Shown here: piece after piece, positions 23,170-32,414 of the stretch
Layout: every line of letters begins with the position of its first letter
How positions within the stretch are numbered: the first letter of the stretch is position 1
Assembly: GCF_001717955.1 (NCBI RefSeq)
Contig: NZ_CP014168.1
Coordinates: forward strand, 2,637,501-2,701,500
Origin: Sphingomonas panacis
Lineage (GTDB): Bacteria > Pseudomonadota > Alphaproteobacteria > Sphingomonadales > Sphingomonadaceae
Direction: 5' to 3'
Length of the DNA: 64,000 nt
Position numbers and translations under genes: made by a program
The notes under the pieces: generated by a model
Told to the model about the DNA's origin: nothing
Seen by the model: the letters and a program-made list of their open reading frames with translations, nothing else
Databases searched by the model: none

Positions 23170-23946
23170 ATGTCCGATATGAAATTGAATATTGCCCGCG
23201 CGTTCCAAACCGCGTGGTCCATGTGGAAGACCGACTGGGATCTGCTGCTGCGCGTGGCGGGGCTGTTCGTGTTCCTGCCGCAATTCGCGTCGCTGCTGCT
23301 GGTGCCGTTGATGCCCGCTCTGCCGGAGGGCGACACCAGCGAAGCCGCGGTGCGCACCTGGGTCGAGGCGTTCACCACATGGTTCGGCGCCTATGGCCCG
23401 TGGCTGTTCGGCGCGGAGCTTCTCACCCTGTTCGGCAGTCTGGTGATGCTGTCGCTGTATCTCGGCACCAACCGGCCGCCGCTCGGCGCGGCGCTGGCGG
23501 GGTCGTTGCGGCTGTTCCCGCGCTATCTGCTCGCGGCGCTGATCGTGTCGCTGCCGGTCGGGTTGTTCCTGGTGCCGGCGATCGGTTTCGTGCTGGTACT
23601 GCCGGCGATGTATATCTTCGGCCGGCTGCTGCTGACCGGCGCGGTGATCGCCGCCGAACAGCCGATCGGCGCGATCGCCGCGCTTCAGCGCAGCGCGCGG
23701 CTGACTCGCGGCAACGGCATGGTGATGATGGGCGTCGCCGGCGTGCTGCTGTTCGGCGGCCAGCTCGCCGCCTGGCCGTTCGTGGCTGCGGGGCGTGCGC
23801 TCGGCGGCGCGCCGATGGCGAACCCGGTGACGGCGGCGCTGCTTGACGGGGCGGCCTCGGCCGCGCTGACGGCGGCGCTGATCGCGACGGTGCTGGTCCG
23901 CATCGCGCTCTACCGCGAGGCTTTGGTGCTCAACCGCGAGGCTTGA
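23170..23946 (+). CDS. integral membrane protein, second of a tandem pair
   Basis: A 258-residue polytopic membrane protein. It shares with its upstream neighbour the start pattern (LNIARAFQTAWSMWKTDWDLLLR) followed by several hydrophobic helices and the segment LQRSARLTRGNGMVMMGV. The ATG at 23170 lies one base after the neighbour's stop, so the two are co-translated and may form one complex. Function unknown. Its 3' end overlaps the convergent GNAT gene by 17 bases. Confidence 0.8.
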   Translation: MSDMKLNIARAFQTAWSMWKTDWDLLLRVAGLFVFLPQFASLLLVPLMPALPEGDTSEAAVRTWVEAFTTWFGAYGPWLFGAELLTLFGSLVMLSLYLGTNRPPLGAALAGSLRLFPRYLLAALIVSLPVGLFLVPAIGFVLVLPAMYIFGRLLLTGAVIAAEQPIGAIAALQRSARLTRGNGMVMMGVAGVLLFGGQLAAWPFVAAGRALGGAPMANPVTAALLDGAASAALTAALIATVLVRIALYREALVLNREA

Positions 23947-24523
23947 GGCACGGGATCTGCGGCGCGGCATCGGGCGGCAGCGCGCCGATCAGCCGCGGGT
24001 CGGCGAACGTCTCGATCGTGCGCCGGATCGCGGTGAAGCCCGATTTGCGATAGAAGCTGAGCGCGGCGGGATGGTCGAGCGTGCAGGTGTGGACCCACAC
24101 CCGCTCGATCCCCGGTGCCCAGGCGCGGTTAAGGGCCTCCGCCATCAGCCAGCGCCCGAGCCCCTGTCCGGCAAGATCGGGCACCAGCCCGAAATAGGAG
24201 AGTTCGCATTCGTGCGCGGTGCGGAAATCGAGTTCGAGGATGCCGGCGTCACGCCCGCCTTCATCGACCGCCGCGAAGATCGCCACGTCGGGATCGTGGA
24301 GGATCGCGGTCAGCGCAGCCTCCTCCATCACCAGCCGCGAGAACCACAGCCAGCGTTCGCCGACGCGGCGGAACAATGCGCGGTAGCGATCAGGGGCAGG
24401 GCGCTCCAGCGCGACCAGCCGCAACGGCGATGCGGGCACCGCCGGCAACTCGGGCCGCGCGCTCATCTCCAGCGTGGTGACGATCGTCGCCACCTCCTCG
24501 GCGCGGACGCCGGTCAGTCCCAT
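23930..24523 (-). CDS. GNAT family N-acetyltransferase
   Basis: A 197-residue protein with the acetyl-CoA-binding pattern of the GNAT fold: ELSYFGLVPDLAGQGLGRWLMAEAL (motif A) and HTCTLDHPAALSFYRKSGF (motif B). The substrate is not evident. The gene start overlaps the end of hemF by 10 bases on the same strand. The 3' end overlaps a convergent gene by 17 bases, an unusually tight arrangement. Confidence 0.88.
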   Translation of the reverse strand: MGLTGVRAEEVATIVTTLEMSARPELPAVPASPLRLVALERPAPDRYRALFRRVGERWLWFSRLVMEEAALTAILHDPDVAIFAAVDEGGRDAGILELDFRTAHECELSYFGLVPDLAGQGLGRWLMAEALNRAWAPGIERVWVHTCTLDHPAALSFYRKSGFTAIRRTIETFADPRLIGALPPDAAPQIPCLKPRG

Positions 24524-25356
24524 GTCGCGACCGGCGGCAGGCTCATCAGGATCGCATCGATATTGCCGCCGGTCTTGAGGCCGAACAACGTCCCGCGATC
24601 ATAGACGAGGTTGAACTCGGCATAGCGTCCGCGCCACGCGCGCTGCTGCGCCAGATCCGCGTCGGTGAACGGCGTTGCCATCCGCCGCCGCACGATTCGG
24701 GGATAGATGTCGAGAAAGGCGCGGCCGACATCCTGCGTGAAGGCGAAATCGCGCGCGAAATCGCCCTCCAGATGATCGTAGAAGATCCCGCCGACGCCAC
24801 GATGCACGTGCCGGTGGGGGATATAGAAATAGTCGTCGGCCCATTGCTTGAAGCGCGGATAATGCGCCGGGTCATGCGCGTCGCACGCCGCTTGCAGCAC
24901 GGCGTGGAAATCGGCGGTGTCCTCGGCGATCGGCAGCGGCGGGTTGAGATCGGCGCCGCCGCCGAACCAGCGCTTGGTCGTCGCCAGCATCCGTGTGTTC
25001 ATGTGGACGGCGGGAACATGCGGATTGGCCATGTGCGCGACGAGGCTGATCCCGGTCGCGCAGAAGCGCGGATCGTCGCCCGCGCCGTGGATGGTCTTGC
25101 CGAAATCGCCGTCGAGCACGCCGCCGACGGTCGAGACGTTGACGCCGACCTTCTCGAACACCTTGCCCTTCATCACCCCGCGCACGCCGCCGCCACCCGG
25201 CTCGCCGGACGGGTCGACGCGGTCCCACGGCGTATAGACGAAGCGCGCGTCCGATCCCGCCTCGGCTTCGATCGCCTCGAATTCGGCGCAGATCAGGTCG
25301 CGCAGATGCTCGAACCAGGTGCGGGCGGCGGCTTGCTGTTCGTCGAGCGGTTGCAT
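24514..25356 (-). CDS. hemF: oxygen-dependent coproporphyrinogen III oxidase
   Basis: A 280-residue enzyme that decarboxylates coproporphyrinogen III to protoporphyrinogen IX using oxygen, in haem synthesis. Family signatures are clear: VFEKVGVNVSTVGG, PAVHMNTRML, WFGGGADLNP, HYPRFKQWADDYFYIPHR, RGVGGIFYDHLEGD and EFNLVYDRGTLFGLKTGGN. The start at 25356 (MQPLDEQ) fits family length; the frame is open far upstream but overlaps trmL. The operon order trmL-hemF-GNAT is tight. Confidence 0.97.
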   Translation of the reverse strand: MQPLDEQQAAARTWFEHLRDLICAEFEAIEAEAGSDARFVYTPWDRVDPSGEPGGGGVRGVMKGKVFEKVGVNVSTVGGVLDGDFGKTIHGAGDDPRFCATGISLVAHMANPHVPAVHMNTRMLATTKRWFGGGADLNPPLPIAEDTADFHAVLQAACDAHDPAHYPRFKQWADDYFYIPHRHVHRGVGGIFYDHLEGDFARDFAFTQDVGRAFLDIYPRIVRRRMATPFTDADLAQQRAWRGRYAEFNLVYDRGTLFGLKTGGNIDAILMSLPPVATWD

Positions 25357-25384
25357 GGCCGCGCCCTTTGCCCCCCTCCGGCGG

Positions 25385-25849
25385 TTAAGTCGAGACGTCG
25401 GCGGGCCAGCCGCCGGTCTGGCGCAACGCTTCGCCGAGCGCGATGCCGCACGCGACCGCGAGGTTGAGCGAGCGCATCCCGGCGGCGAGCGGGATTCGCA
25501 CGCGCAGATCGGCACGATCATGCACCGCTGGCGGAACGCCGCTCCCTTCGGAGCCGAACAGCAGGATGTCTCCGCGGTGGAACGTCGCGGCATCGAGCCG
25601 GACGCCGCCGCTGGTGGTCATCAACACCAGCCGCCCGCTCGCGCGCGCTTCGAACGCCGTCCAGTCGGCATGGCGCTCAACCTCGGCGGCGCGCGCGTAG
25701 TCCATGCCGGCCCGTGCGAGCGCACGGTCGCTGAACGCGAAGCCCATCGGCTCGATCAGATCGACCGCGACGCCGAAGCACGCGGCCATGCGCAGGATGG
25801 TGCCGACATTGCCGGCGATTTCGGGTTGGTGGAGGGCGATGCGCATCAT
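25385..25849 (-). CDS. trmL: tRNA (cytidine(34)-2'-O)-methyltransferase
   Basis: A 154-residue SpoU-family methyltransferase that modifies the wobble base of certain leucine tRNAs. Knotted-fold motifs are visible: ALHQPEIAGNVGTILRMAAC at the start, DILLFGSEGSGVP in the middle, and the cofactor-binding end RIPLAAGMRSLNLAVACGIALGE. Starts at 25849 and 25846 (MM) are equivalent. It precedes hemF. Confidence 0.95.
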   Translation of the reverse strand: MMRIALHQPEIAGNVGTILRMAACFGVAVDLIEPMGFAFSDRALARAGMDYARAAEVERHADWTAFEARASGRLVLMTTSGGVRLDAATFHRGDILLFGSEGSGVPPAVHDRADLRVRIPLAAGMRSLNLAVACGIALGEALRQTGGWPADVST

Positions 25850-26007
25850 GCTGCGTTACCAGAGGTAAAATGCTGTTGGCAAAGCCGGCTACCTCCGTCT
25901 ATCAGGTCGAGGCTTCCCGTGGGGACGGAGAAGGTCAGGGCGGCGATATCGTCATCGTCGCCTCAGGAAAATCCCATCGTCGACACGGCGAAGACAAGGG
26001 CAGAGAA

Positions 26008-26592
26008 ATGGCAACAGTCGATAATGCCGTGCCACCTGGAGAGGATCCGGCACCGTTCCACGAAGCGGTGGATGATCCGCGCCGGCGCGATTTCATCAAT
26101 ATCGCGGCGGTCGCCTGGGCGGGCGTCGGCGGCGCGATCGTCGTGCTGCCGCTCATCAACCAGATGAGCCCCTCCGCCGACGTGCTGGCGCTGTCCACCA
26201 CCGAGGTCGACCTTTCCAAGATCGAAGCCGGGCAAGGCGTCGTCACTTCGTTCCGCAAACAGCCTTTGTTCGTGCGCCACCTGACGCCGAAGGAAATCGC
26301 CGAGGCCGATGCGGTTCCGCTTGGCGAGCTGCGCGATCCGCAGACTCTCGCCGACCGTACCAAGCCCGGCAAGACCAACTGGCTCATCACGCTCGGCGTC
26401 TGCACCCATCTCGGCTGCATTCCGCTCGGCATCCACGAAGGCGAGAATCGCGGCCAGTTCGGCGGCTATTTCTGCCCGTGCCACGGGTCGCAATACGATA
26501 CCGCCGCGCGCATCCGCAAAGGCCCGGCCCCGAAGAACCTGGCCGTGCCGCCGTACACCTTTTCGTCGGACACGACGGTCACCGTCGGTTGA
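26008..26592 (+). CDS. petA: ubiquinol-cytochrome c reductase Rieske iron-sulfur subunit
   Basis: A 194-residue subunit of the bc1 complex. The N-terminus has a twin-arginine-like anchor ([20 protein letters not shown]) that inserts the protein in the inner membrane. The [2Fe-2S] ligands are in CTHLGC and CPCHGSQYD, about residues 132-153. It takes electrons from ubiquinol and passes them to cytochrome c1. The ATG at 26008 follows GGGCAGAG; an upstream in-frame ATG at 25870 was rejected. First gene of the petABC operon. Confidence 0.96.
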   Translation: MATVDNAVPPGEDPAPFHEAVDDPRRRDFINIAAVAWAGVGGAIVVLPLINQMSPSADVLALSTTEVDLSKIEAGQGVVTSFRKQPLFVRHLTPKEIAEADAVPLGELRDPQTLADRTKPGKTNWLITLGVCTHLGCIPLGIHEGENRGQFGGYFCPCHGSQYDTAARIRKGPAPKNLAVPPYTFSSDTTVTVG

Positions 26593-26605
26593 GGATGTCA
26601 CAGAG

Positions 26606-27910
26606 ATGAGCTTTCCCTGGGCGAAACATTACGAACCGAAATTCGCGCTGACCAAGTGGGTCGACGAACGGCTGCCGCTGCCGCGCCTCGTCTACAACGC
26701 GGTCGGCGCTGGCTATCCGGTGCCGCGCAACCTCAACTATTTCTGGAACTTCGGCGTGCTCGCCGGCGCAGCACTCGCCGCGCAGATCGTCACCGGCATC
26801 GTGCTGGCGATGCATTATGCCGCGAACGGCGGCGTCGCGTTCGATTCGGTCGAGCACATCATGCGTGACGTCAACGCCGGCTGGTTCCTGCGCTATGCGC
26901 ATGCCAACGGTGCGTCGATGTTCTTCATCGTCGTCTACATCCACATCTTCCGGGGCCTCTATTACGGATCGTACAAGGCGCCGCGCGAAATCGTGTGGCT
27001 GCTCGGCGTCGTCATCTTCCTGCTGATGATGGCAACCGCGTTCATGGGCTATGTGTTGCCGTGGGGGCAGATGAGCTTCTGGGGCGCCCAGGTCATCACT
27101 GGCTTCTTCTCGGCGATCCCGATCGTCGGCGACACGATCCGCGTGTGGCTGCTCGGCGGCTATGCGCCCGACGATGCCGCGCTCAACCGCTTCTTCTCGC
27201 TTCACTATCTGCTGCCATTCGTGATCGCCGCGGTCATCGTGCTGCACATCTGGGCGCTGCACATTCCGGGATCGAACAACCCGACCGGCGTGGACGTGAA
27301 GGGCGAGCAGGATACCGTGCCGTTCCATCCGTATTACACCGCGAAGGACGGGTTCGGGCTGGGCATCTTCCTGGTGCTGTTCGCCTTCCTGATCTTCTTC
27401 GCGCCGAACTATCTCGGCCACCCGGACAATTACATTCCGGCCAACCCGCTGGCGACGCCCGCGCATATCGTGCCCGAATGGTATTTCTGGCCGTTCTACG
27501 CGATCCTGCGCGCGTTCACCTCGGACTTCATCCTGCCCGCGAAACTGTGGGGCGTGCTGGCGATGTTCGGGTCGATCGTGCTGCTGTTCTTCCTGCCGTG
27601 GCTCGACAGTTCACCGGTCCGCTCAACCAATTACCGGCCGCTGTACCGCATCTTCTTCTGGGTGCTCGTCGCCGACGTGCTGGTGCTCGGCTATTGCGGC
27701 GGCTCGCCGGCGGAACCGGCTTATGTGATCGTCAGCCAGATCGCGGCGGCATATTATTTCGCACACTTCCTCGTCATTCTGCCGATCGTCTCGCGGATGG
27801 AGCGCCCGCGCCCGCTGCCCAATTCGATCACCGAGGCGGTGCTGGCGAAGCATGGCGGCACCAGCCCGACGGAGACCGCAATGAGCGGCTCCGTGCTCAC
27901 GGCCGAATAA
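26606..27910 (+). CDS. petB: cytochrome b of the bc1 complex
   Basis: A 434-residue polytopic membrane protein carrying the two b haems and the ubiquinol sites. Signatures seen include [33 protein letters not shown] with haem-ligand histidines, [15 protein letters not shown], the Qo-site motif PEWYF, and C-terminal helices. It starts 13 bases after petA and is followed by petC 12 bases later. Standard order and length. Confidence 0.97.
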   Translation: MSFPWAKHYEPKFALTKWVDERLPLPRLVYNAVGAGYPVPRNLNYFWNFGVLAGAALAAQIVTGIVLAMHYAANGGVAFDSVEHIMRDVNAGWFLRYAHANGASMFFIVVYIHIFRGLYYGSYKAPREIVWLLGVVIFLLMMATAFMGYVLPWGQMSFWGAQVITGFFSAIPIVGDTIRVWLLGGYAPDDAALNRFFSLHYLLPFVIAAVIVLHIWALHIPGSNNPTGVDVKGEQDTVPFHPYYTAKDGFGLGIFLVLFAFLIFFAPNYLGHPDNYIPANPLATPAHIVPEWYFWPFYAILRAFTSDFILPAKLWGVLAMFGSIVLLFFLPWLDSSPVRSTNYRPLYRIFFWVLVADVLVLGYCGGSPAEPAYVIVSQIAAAYYFAHFLVILPIVSRMERPRPLPNSITEAVLAKHGGTSPTETAMSGSVLTAE

Positions 27911-27922
27911 GGGGACACGACC

Positions 27923-28774
27923 ATGATCCGCTGGATTTCCGGTATTATCGGCCTCGGCATCGTCGCCGTGCTGGGGTGGTCGCTGCTCTGGTCGGTGGTG
28001 GGGGTCGTCACCGATCCGCCCGCGCCGACCGCCGAGCATTACGTCCGCTCGCACCACCCTTTGCTCAGCGCGGAGCTTCCGTCCGAAGGGCTGTTCGGAA
28101 AATACGATCTGCGCCAGCTTCAGCGCGGCTTCCAGGTTTACAAGGAAGTGTGCGCGGCGTGCCATTCGATCCGGCTCGTCTCGTTCCGTGACCTGAAGCA
28201 GCTCGGTTACGACGACGGTCAGGTCAAGGCGATCGCCGCCGGCTGGCAGATCGAACAGCCGAACGTCAACCCCGACACCGGCGAAGTCGCGACGCGCAAG
28301 AACCTGCCGTCCGATCGCTTCCCGCTGGTGTTCGCCAACGACGTCGCGGCGCGCGCCGCCAACAACAATGCGGTTCCGCCCGATCTGTCGCTGATGACCA
28401 AGGCGCGGCACGAGGGGCCGGACTATGTCTATTCGCTGGTCGGCCACGGTTACGTGAACCAGCCCGCCGATCTGCTGGCCAAGTTCCCCGACGCGAAGAC
28501 GCCGAAGGGGCTTCACTACAACCAGTATTTCGCCAACCTCAACATCGCGATGCCGCCGCCGCTGACTCAGGACGGGCAGGTCCAGTATCTCGACGGCACC
28601 AAGCCGACCGTCGACCAGATGGCAAAGGACGTCGCGGCGTTTCTGACGTGGACAGCCGAACCCAATCTCGATACCCGCCACGGCGCCGGCTTCGCCGTGC
28701 TCGGGTTCCTGCTGGTGTTCTGCTTCCTCGCATACGGCGCGTATCAGAACGTTTGGCGCAACATGAAACATTGA
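27923..28774 (+). CDS. petC: cytochrome c1
   Basis: A 283-residue membrane-anchored c-type cytochrome of the bc1 complex. An N-terminal hydrophobic segment acts as signal. The haem-binding motif is CAACH near residue 77, the Met ligand lies in NIAMPPPL, and a C-terminal membrane anchor (GFAVLGFLLVFCFLAYGAY) holds it in the inner membrane. It passes electrons from the Rieske protein to soluble cytochrome c. Confidence 0.97.
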   Translation: MIRWISGIIGLGIVAVLGWSLLWSVVGVVTDPPAPTAEHYVRSHHPLLSAELPSEGLFGKYDLRQLQRGFQVYKEVCAACHSIRLVSFRDLKQLGYDDGQVKAIAAGWQIEQPNVNPDTGEVATRKNLPSDRFPLVFANDVAARAANNNAVPPDLSLMTKARHEGPDYVYSLVGHGYVNQPADLLAKFPDAKTPKGLHYNQYFANLNIAMPPPLTQDGQVQYLDGTKPTVDQMAKDVAAFLTWTAEPNLDTRHGAGFAVLGFLLVFCFLAYGAYQNVWRNMKH

Positions 28775-28776
28775 GA

Positions 28777-29343
28777 ATGATCGCAGTCGAGACCGAGGCC
28801 CGCCAGGATCAGCGCAACGACGATCTGAAGGCGCTGATCCGCACCATTCCCGATTTCCCCAAGCCCGGCATCCAGTTTCGCGACATCACCACGTTGCTGC
28901 TCGATGCCAAGGGTTTCGCCGAGGCGATCGCCCGCATGGCGGCGGCGACGGTCGGCCCGGTCGATCTGGTCGCGGGAATCGAGGCCCGCGGCTTCATCTT
29001 CGCGGCCGCGATGGCAGCCCCGCTCGGCGCGGGCGTGCTGCTGATCCGCAAGGACGGCAAGCTGCCGGGCGTGACGATCGCCGAGGATTACGCGCTCGAA
29101 TACGGCACCGACCGGATCGCAATGCACGAGGACGCGCTCGTGCCCGGTCAGCGCGTGCTTCTCGTCGATGACCTGATCGCGACCGGCGGCACGGCGCGCG
29201 CTGCGGTGCGGCTGCTGCGCAAGGCCGGCGCGGTGGTGGAGCAGGCGCAGTTCCTGCTCGATCTGCCCGATCTCGGCGGCGCCGACGCGCTCCGCGCCGA
29301 CGGGCTGGCGGTCGATTCGCTGATCGCGTTCGAGGGGCATTGA
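28777..29343 (+). CDS. apt: adenine phosphoribosyltransferase
   Basis: A 188-residue purine-salvage enzyme that makes AMP from adenine and PRPP. IRTIPDFPKPGIQFRDITTL at the N-terminus and the PRPP-binding loop VLLVDDLIATGGT near residue 130 are diagnostic. The ATG is 2 bases after the petC stop, so it is probably read through from the bc1 operon. Confidence 0.95.
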   Translation: MIAVETEARQDQRNDDLKALIRTIPDFPKPGIQFRDITTLLLDAKGFAEAIARMAAATVGPVDLVAGIEARGFIFAAAMAAPLGAGVLLIRKDGKLPGVTIAEDYALEYGTDRIAMHEDALVPGQRVLLVDDLIATGGTARAAVRLLRKAGAVVEQAQFLLDLPDLGGADALRADGLAVDSLIAFEGH

Positions 29344-29408
29344 TCCGCCCTGATCGGCCCGGGGCGCTGCCCCGGACGATCGCCATGTGTCTGCGATGTT
29401 TCGAAAAC

Positions 29409-29433
29409 GGAACCACGGCCGCGCTTCATCGTT
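29409..29433 (+). promoter_or_regulatory. EcfG-type promoter of the glycine-rich lipoprotein gene
   Basis: GGAAC (29409-29413), 16 bases, then CGTT (29430-29433), an exact match to the EcfG consensus. The predicted start, near 29440, lies about 50 bases before the ATG at 29493. This makes the lipoprotein a likely member of the general stress regulon controlled from 12-14 kb. Confidence 0.75.
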
Positions 29434-29492
29434 TCTTCCAAACGATGCGTCGCCCCGCAGTGCGGCTTTCGCATCCTGTCGGAGTACGCAGC

Positions 29493-30074
29493 ATGATCCC
29501 CAGGAAGCTCTTGATCGCCGGCCTCGGCCTCGCCGCCGCATTTGGCCTCTCGGCCTGCGTCGATGACGGGTATGGCTATGGCGGCGGCGGCATCGGTTAT
29601 GCCAGTTCCGGGTGGGACCCCTATTACGGCGGGTTCAACGCCGATCCCTATTGGGGCTGGTACGGCGACTATTATTATCCGGGCACCGGCTATTACGTCT
29701 ACGGTCGCGACAACCGCCGCTACCGCTGGAACGGCGCTCAACAGAATTACTGGCGCGGCCGCTCGCAACATTGGAACAACGCGCACCGTGACATCCGCCC
29801 GATGTGGCGCGATTTCCGCGGCCCGCGCGGCGGCAACAACACCTGGCAGGGCGGCCGCCCCGGCGGCGGCAACTGGCAAGGTGGTCCCGGTCGCCCGAAC
29901 GGGGGCACCTGGCAAGGCAATGGCGGTGGTCGCCCGGGCGGCGGCACCTGGCAAGGCAATGGCGGCGGTCAGCCGGGCGGCGGCGCCTGGCATGGCAATG
30001 GTGGTGGTCGGCCGGGCGGTGGTTCCTGGCACGGCGGCGGTGGTCGTCGTGGCGGCGGCGGTCGTCGCCCCTGA
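29493..30074 (+). CDS. glycine-rich, aromatic-rich repeat lipoprotein
   Basis: A 193-residue lipoprotein. The signal ends in a lipobox (FGLSAC). The mature protein begins with Tyr/Gly-rich sequence, then a WYGDYYYPGTGYYVYGRDNR section. From about residue 105 it has tandem repeats of the type GGGTWQGNGGGRPG and ends in Gly/Arg. This is a low-complexity, probably extended cell-surface protein; function unknown. CGGAG lies upstream of the ATG. An exact EcfG-type promoter at 29409 suggests stress induction. Confidence 0.85.
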   Translation: MIPRKLLIAGLGLAAAFGLSACVDDGYGYGGGGIGYASSGWDPYYGGFNADPYWGWYGDYYYPGTGYYVYGRDNRRYRWNGAQQNYWRGRSQHWNNAHRDIRPMWRDFRGPRGGNNTWQGGRPGGGNWQGGPGRPNGGTWQGNGGGRPGGGTWQGNGGGQPGGGAWHGNGGGRPGGGSWHGGGGRRGGGGRRP

Positions 30075-30134
30075 CGTGCCGCCCGGGGCCAGCCAACACT
30101 GGCACCGCCAGCGTCACCACGCTAATCGGCAAGC

Positions 30135-31166
30135 ATGAACGCACCCCATCGTCTGCGGCTCGATAGCGCCGCACTCGTCGCCAATTGGCGTGCCCTCGCT
30201 GCGCTGAGTGGACCTGCCGCGTGCGGCGCCGCGATCAAGGCCGACGGCTATGGCCTTGGCGCGGTCGAGGTCGCCCGTCGGTTGGCGCAGGCCGGCTGCC
30301 GCGATTTCTTCGTCGCCACCTGGGCCGAGGCCGAGGCGCTCGCGCCGCTCGGCCTGCCGGTCGCGGTGCTTCACGGCGTCCGCGAAGAGGATATGGCCAC
30401 CGCGCCACAAGGCTTCGCATGGCCGGTGCTCAACACCGAGCGTCAGGTCGCGCGCTGGCGCGCCGCCGGGGGCGGACGGTGCGATGTGATGGTCGACACC
30501 GGCATGAGTCGGCTCGGTATCGCGGCCGCTGCGGTTTGCGACGGCACGCTCGACGGGCTGGAGATCGGCACGCTGATGAGCCATCTCGCCAGCGCCGACG
30601 AGGATTCGCCGCTCAACGGGCGCCAGCTTGCCGCGTTCACTTCGCTCAAGGGGCACCACCCCGCCAAGCGGATGAGCCTCGCCAATTCCGCCGCGATCGC
30701 TTTTGGCCGCGACTATGCCTTCGATCTGACGCGGCCCGGCCTGGCGCTCTACGGTGGCGTGCCGCGCGAAGAGCTTGCCGGCACGCTGCGTCAGGTGGTG
30801 ACGCCCGAGGCGCAGATCCTCCAGCGCCGTCGTCTCCAGCCCGGCGACGTGATCGGCTACAACGCGCTGTTCACCGCCGAGCGCTCGACGGAAGTGGCGA
30901 TCCTCAACCTCGGCTACGCCGACGGCTATTGGCGCGGCTTTTCACAGCGCGGCGCGGCCCATCACGGCGAGGCGCGCCTGCCGGTGCTGGGCCGCGTCTC
31001 GATGGACCTCACCGCCATAGCAGTCGATGCTGTGCCCGATCTCGCCGAGGGCGACTGGGTCGCGATCGACTATGCACTACCGGAGGCGGCGGCGCTGTCG
31101 GGCATGTCCCAATACGAATTGCTCACCGGGCTGGGCAAACGGTTCGACCGGATGTGGGTCGGGTAG
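30135..31166 (+). CDS. alr: alanine racemase
   Basis: A 343-residue PLP enzyme that makes D-alanine for the cell wall. The PLP lysine is Lys35 in AAIKADGYGLG. Other motifs are VDTGMSRLGI, RPGLALYGG, the catalytic tyrosine region IGYNALFTAE (about 242) and LGRVSMDLT. It supplies D-Ala to the ligase encoded at 1.5 kb. The stop codon lies inside the left arm of a terminator hairpin. Confidence 0.96.
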   Translation: MNAPHRLRLDSAALVANWRALAALSGPAACGAAIKADGYGLGAVEVARRLAQAGCRDFFVATWAEAEALAPLGLPVAVLHGVREEDMATAPQGFAWPVLNTERQVARWRAAGGGRCDVMVDTGMSRLGIAAAAVCDGTLDGLEIGTLMSHLASADEDSPLNGRQLAAFTSLKGHHPAKRMSLANSAAIAFGRDYAFDLTRPGLALYGGVPREELAGTLRQVVTPEAQILQRRRLQPGDVIGYNALFTAERSTEVAILNLGYADGYWRGFSQRGAAHHGEARLPVLGRVSMDLTAIAVDAVPDLAEGDWVAIDYALPEAAALSGMSQYELLTGLGKRFDRMWVG

Positions 31167-31192
31167 CGGGACGCGTCTTGCGCCCGCTACCC
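31161..31192. terminator. bidirectional terminator hairpin between alr and phaA
   Basis: GGGTAGCGGG (31161-31170) pairs perfectly with CCCGCTACCC (31183-31192), and an inner CGC/GCG extends the stem. It sits between convergent genes and includes the alr stop codon. There is no clear T run on either side. Confidence 0.65.
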
Positions 31193-31202
31193 TAAGCTCA
31201 CC

Positions 31203-32375
31203 TCAGCGCTCGACGCACATGGCGATGCCCATGCCGCCGCCGATGCACAAGGTCGCCAGACCCTTCTTCGCGTCGCGCTTCTCCATCTCGTAGAGCAGGG
31301 TGGTCAGCACGCGCGCGCCGCTCGCGCCGATCGGGTGGCCGATCGCGATCGCGCCGCCGTTGACGTTGACCTTCTCCGCATCCCAGCCGAGTTCCTTGCC
31401 GACCGACAGCGCCTGCGCGGCGAACGCTTCGTTGGCTTCGATCAGGTCGAGATCGGCGAGCGTCCAGCCCGCCTTCTCCAGCGCGCGGCGGGTGGCGGGG
31501 ACAGGGCCGATGCCCATCACCGAAGGATCGACACCAGCCGAAGCCCAGCTCACGATCCGCGCAAGGATCGGGCTCCCGCGCTTCTCGGCTTCCTCGCGGC
31601 TCATCAGCACCAGCGCGGCGGCGCCGTCGTTGAGGCCAGAGGCGTTGGCGGCAGTGACGGTGCCGTCCTTCTTGAAGGCGGGGCGCAGGCCCGACACCGA
31701 TTCGATCGTCGCGCCGGCGCGGATATATTCATCGGCATCGACGATCGTGTCGCCCTTGCGGCCCTTGATCGTGACGGGAGCGATCTCGTCCTTGAAGCGC
31801 CCGCTGCCGCGCGCGGCTTCGGCGCGATTCTGTGACCGCACCGCGAATGCGTCCTGCTCGGCGCGCGTCACCTGATATTGCTCGGCGACATTCTCGGCGG
31901 TGATGCCCATGTGATAATGGTTGAACGCGTCGGTCAGCCCGTCCTTGATCATCGTGTCGATCAGCGAAAGATCGCCCATCTTCTGCCCGGCGCGCAGCGC
32001 CTGAGCATGTGCCGACATCGACATCGATTCCTGCCCGCCCGCGACGACGATGCTGGCGTCGCCGGTCGCGATCGCCTGCGCCGCCAGCGCGACCGCGCGC
32101 AGCCCCGATCCGCACACCTGGTTGACGCCCCAGGCCGGAACCTCCTTGGGCACGCCCGCCGCCATCGACGCCTGCCGCGCCGGGTTCTGGCCCTGCGCCG
32201 CAGTCAGCACCTGCCCGAGAATCACTTCGGACACCTCTTCGCCCGATACGCCCGCCTGCGCGAGCGCGGCGACGATCGCCTGACGGCCGAGCTCATGCGC
32301 CGGCACGCCGGCAAAGGCGCCGAGGAAACTGCCGACCGGGGTGCGCTTGGCGGCGGTGATGACGATATCGGTCAT
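31203..32375 (-). CDS. phaA: acetyl-CoA acetyltransferase (beta-ketothiolase)
   Basis: A 390-residue thiolase that condenses two acetyl-CoA to acetoacetyl-CoA. Active-site residues are visible: Cys in [12 protein letters not shown] (about 88), His in [16 protein letters not shown] (about 347), and Cys in [10 protein letters not shown] near the end. It lies next to a PhaC-like protein and phaR, so a role in polyhydroxybutyrate metabolism is likely, although thiolases of this group also serve fatty-acid and isoprenoid routes. Confidence 0.93.
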   Translation of the reverse strand: MTDIVITAAKRTPVGSFLGAFAGVPAHELGRQAIVAALAQAGVSGEEVSEVILGQVLTAAQGQNPARQASMAAGVPKEVPAWGVNQVCGSGLRAVALAAQAIATGDASIVVAGGQESMSMSAHAQALRAGQKMGDLSLIDTMIKDGLTDAFNHYHMGITAENVAEQYQVTRAEQDAFAVRSQNRAEAARGSGRFKDEIAPVTIKGRKGDTIVDADEYIRAGATIESVSGLRPAFKKDGTVTAANASGLNDGAAALVLMSREEAEKRGSPILARIVSWASAGVDPSVMGIGPVPATRRALEKAGWTLADLDLIEANEAFAAQALSVGKELGWDAEKVNVNGGAIAIGHPIGASGARVLTTLLYEMEKRDAKKGLATLCIGGGMGIAMCVER

Positions 32376-32414
32376 GTCTGGTGAGTCTCCGACAGGTGGA
32401 ATGTCTGTGAGCGG

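Noticed and set aside
25856..25930. Short inverted repeats before petA (TTACC/GGTAA and CTCCGTC/GACGGAG)
   Set aside because: They are too short and too common in such sequence to support a regulatory call.
29860..30060. Repeats in the lipoprotein gene as a CRISPR or minisatellite locus
   Set aside because: The units are in frame and encode GGxWQGNGGG-type repeats; they are protein repeats.
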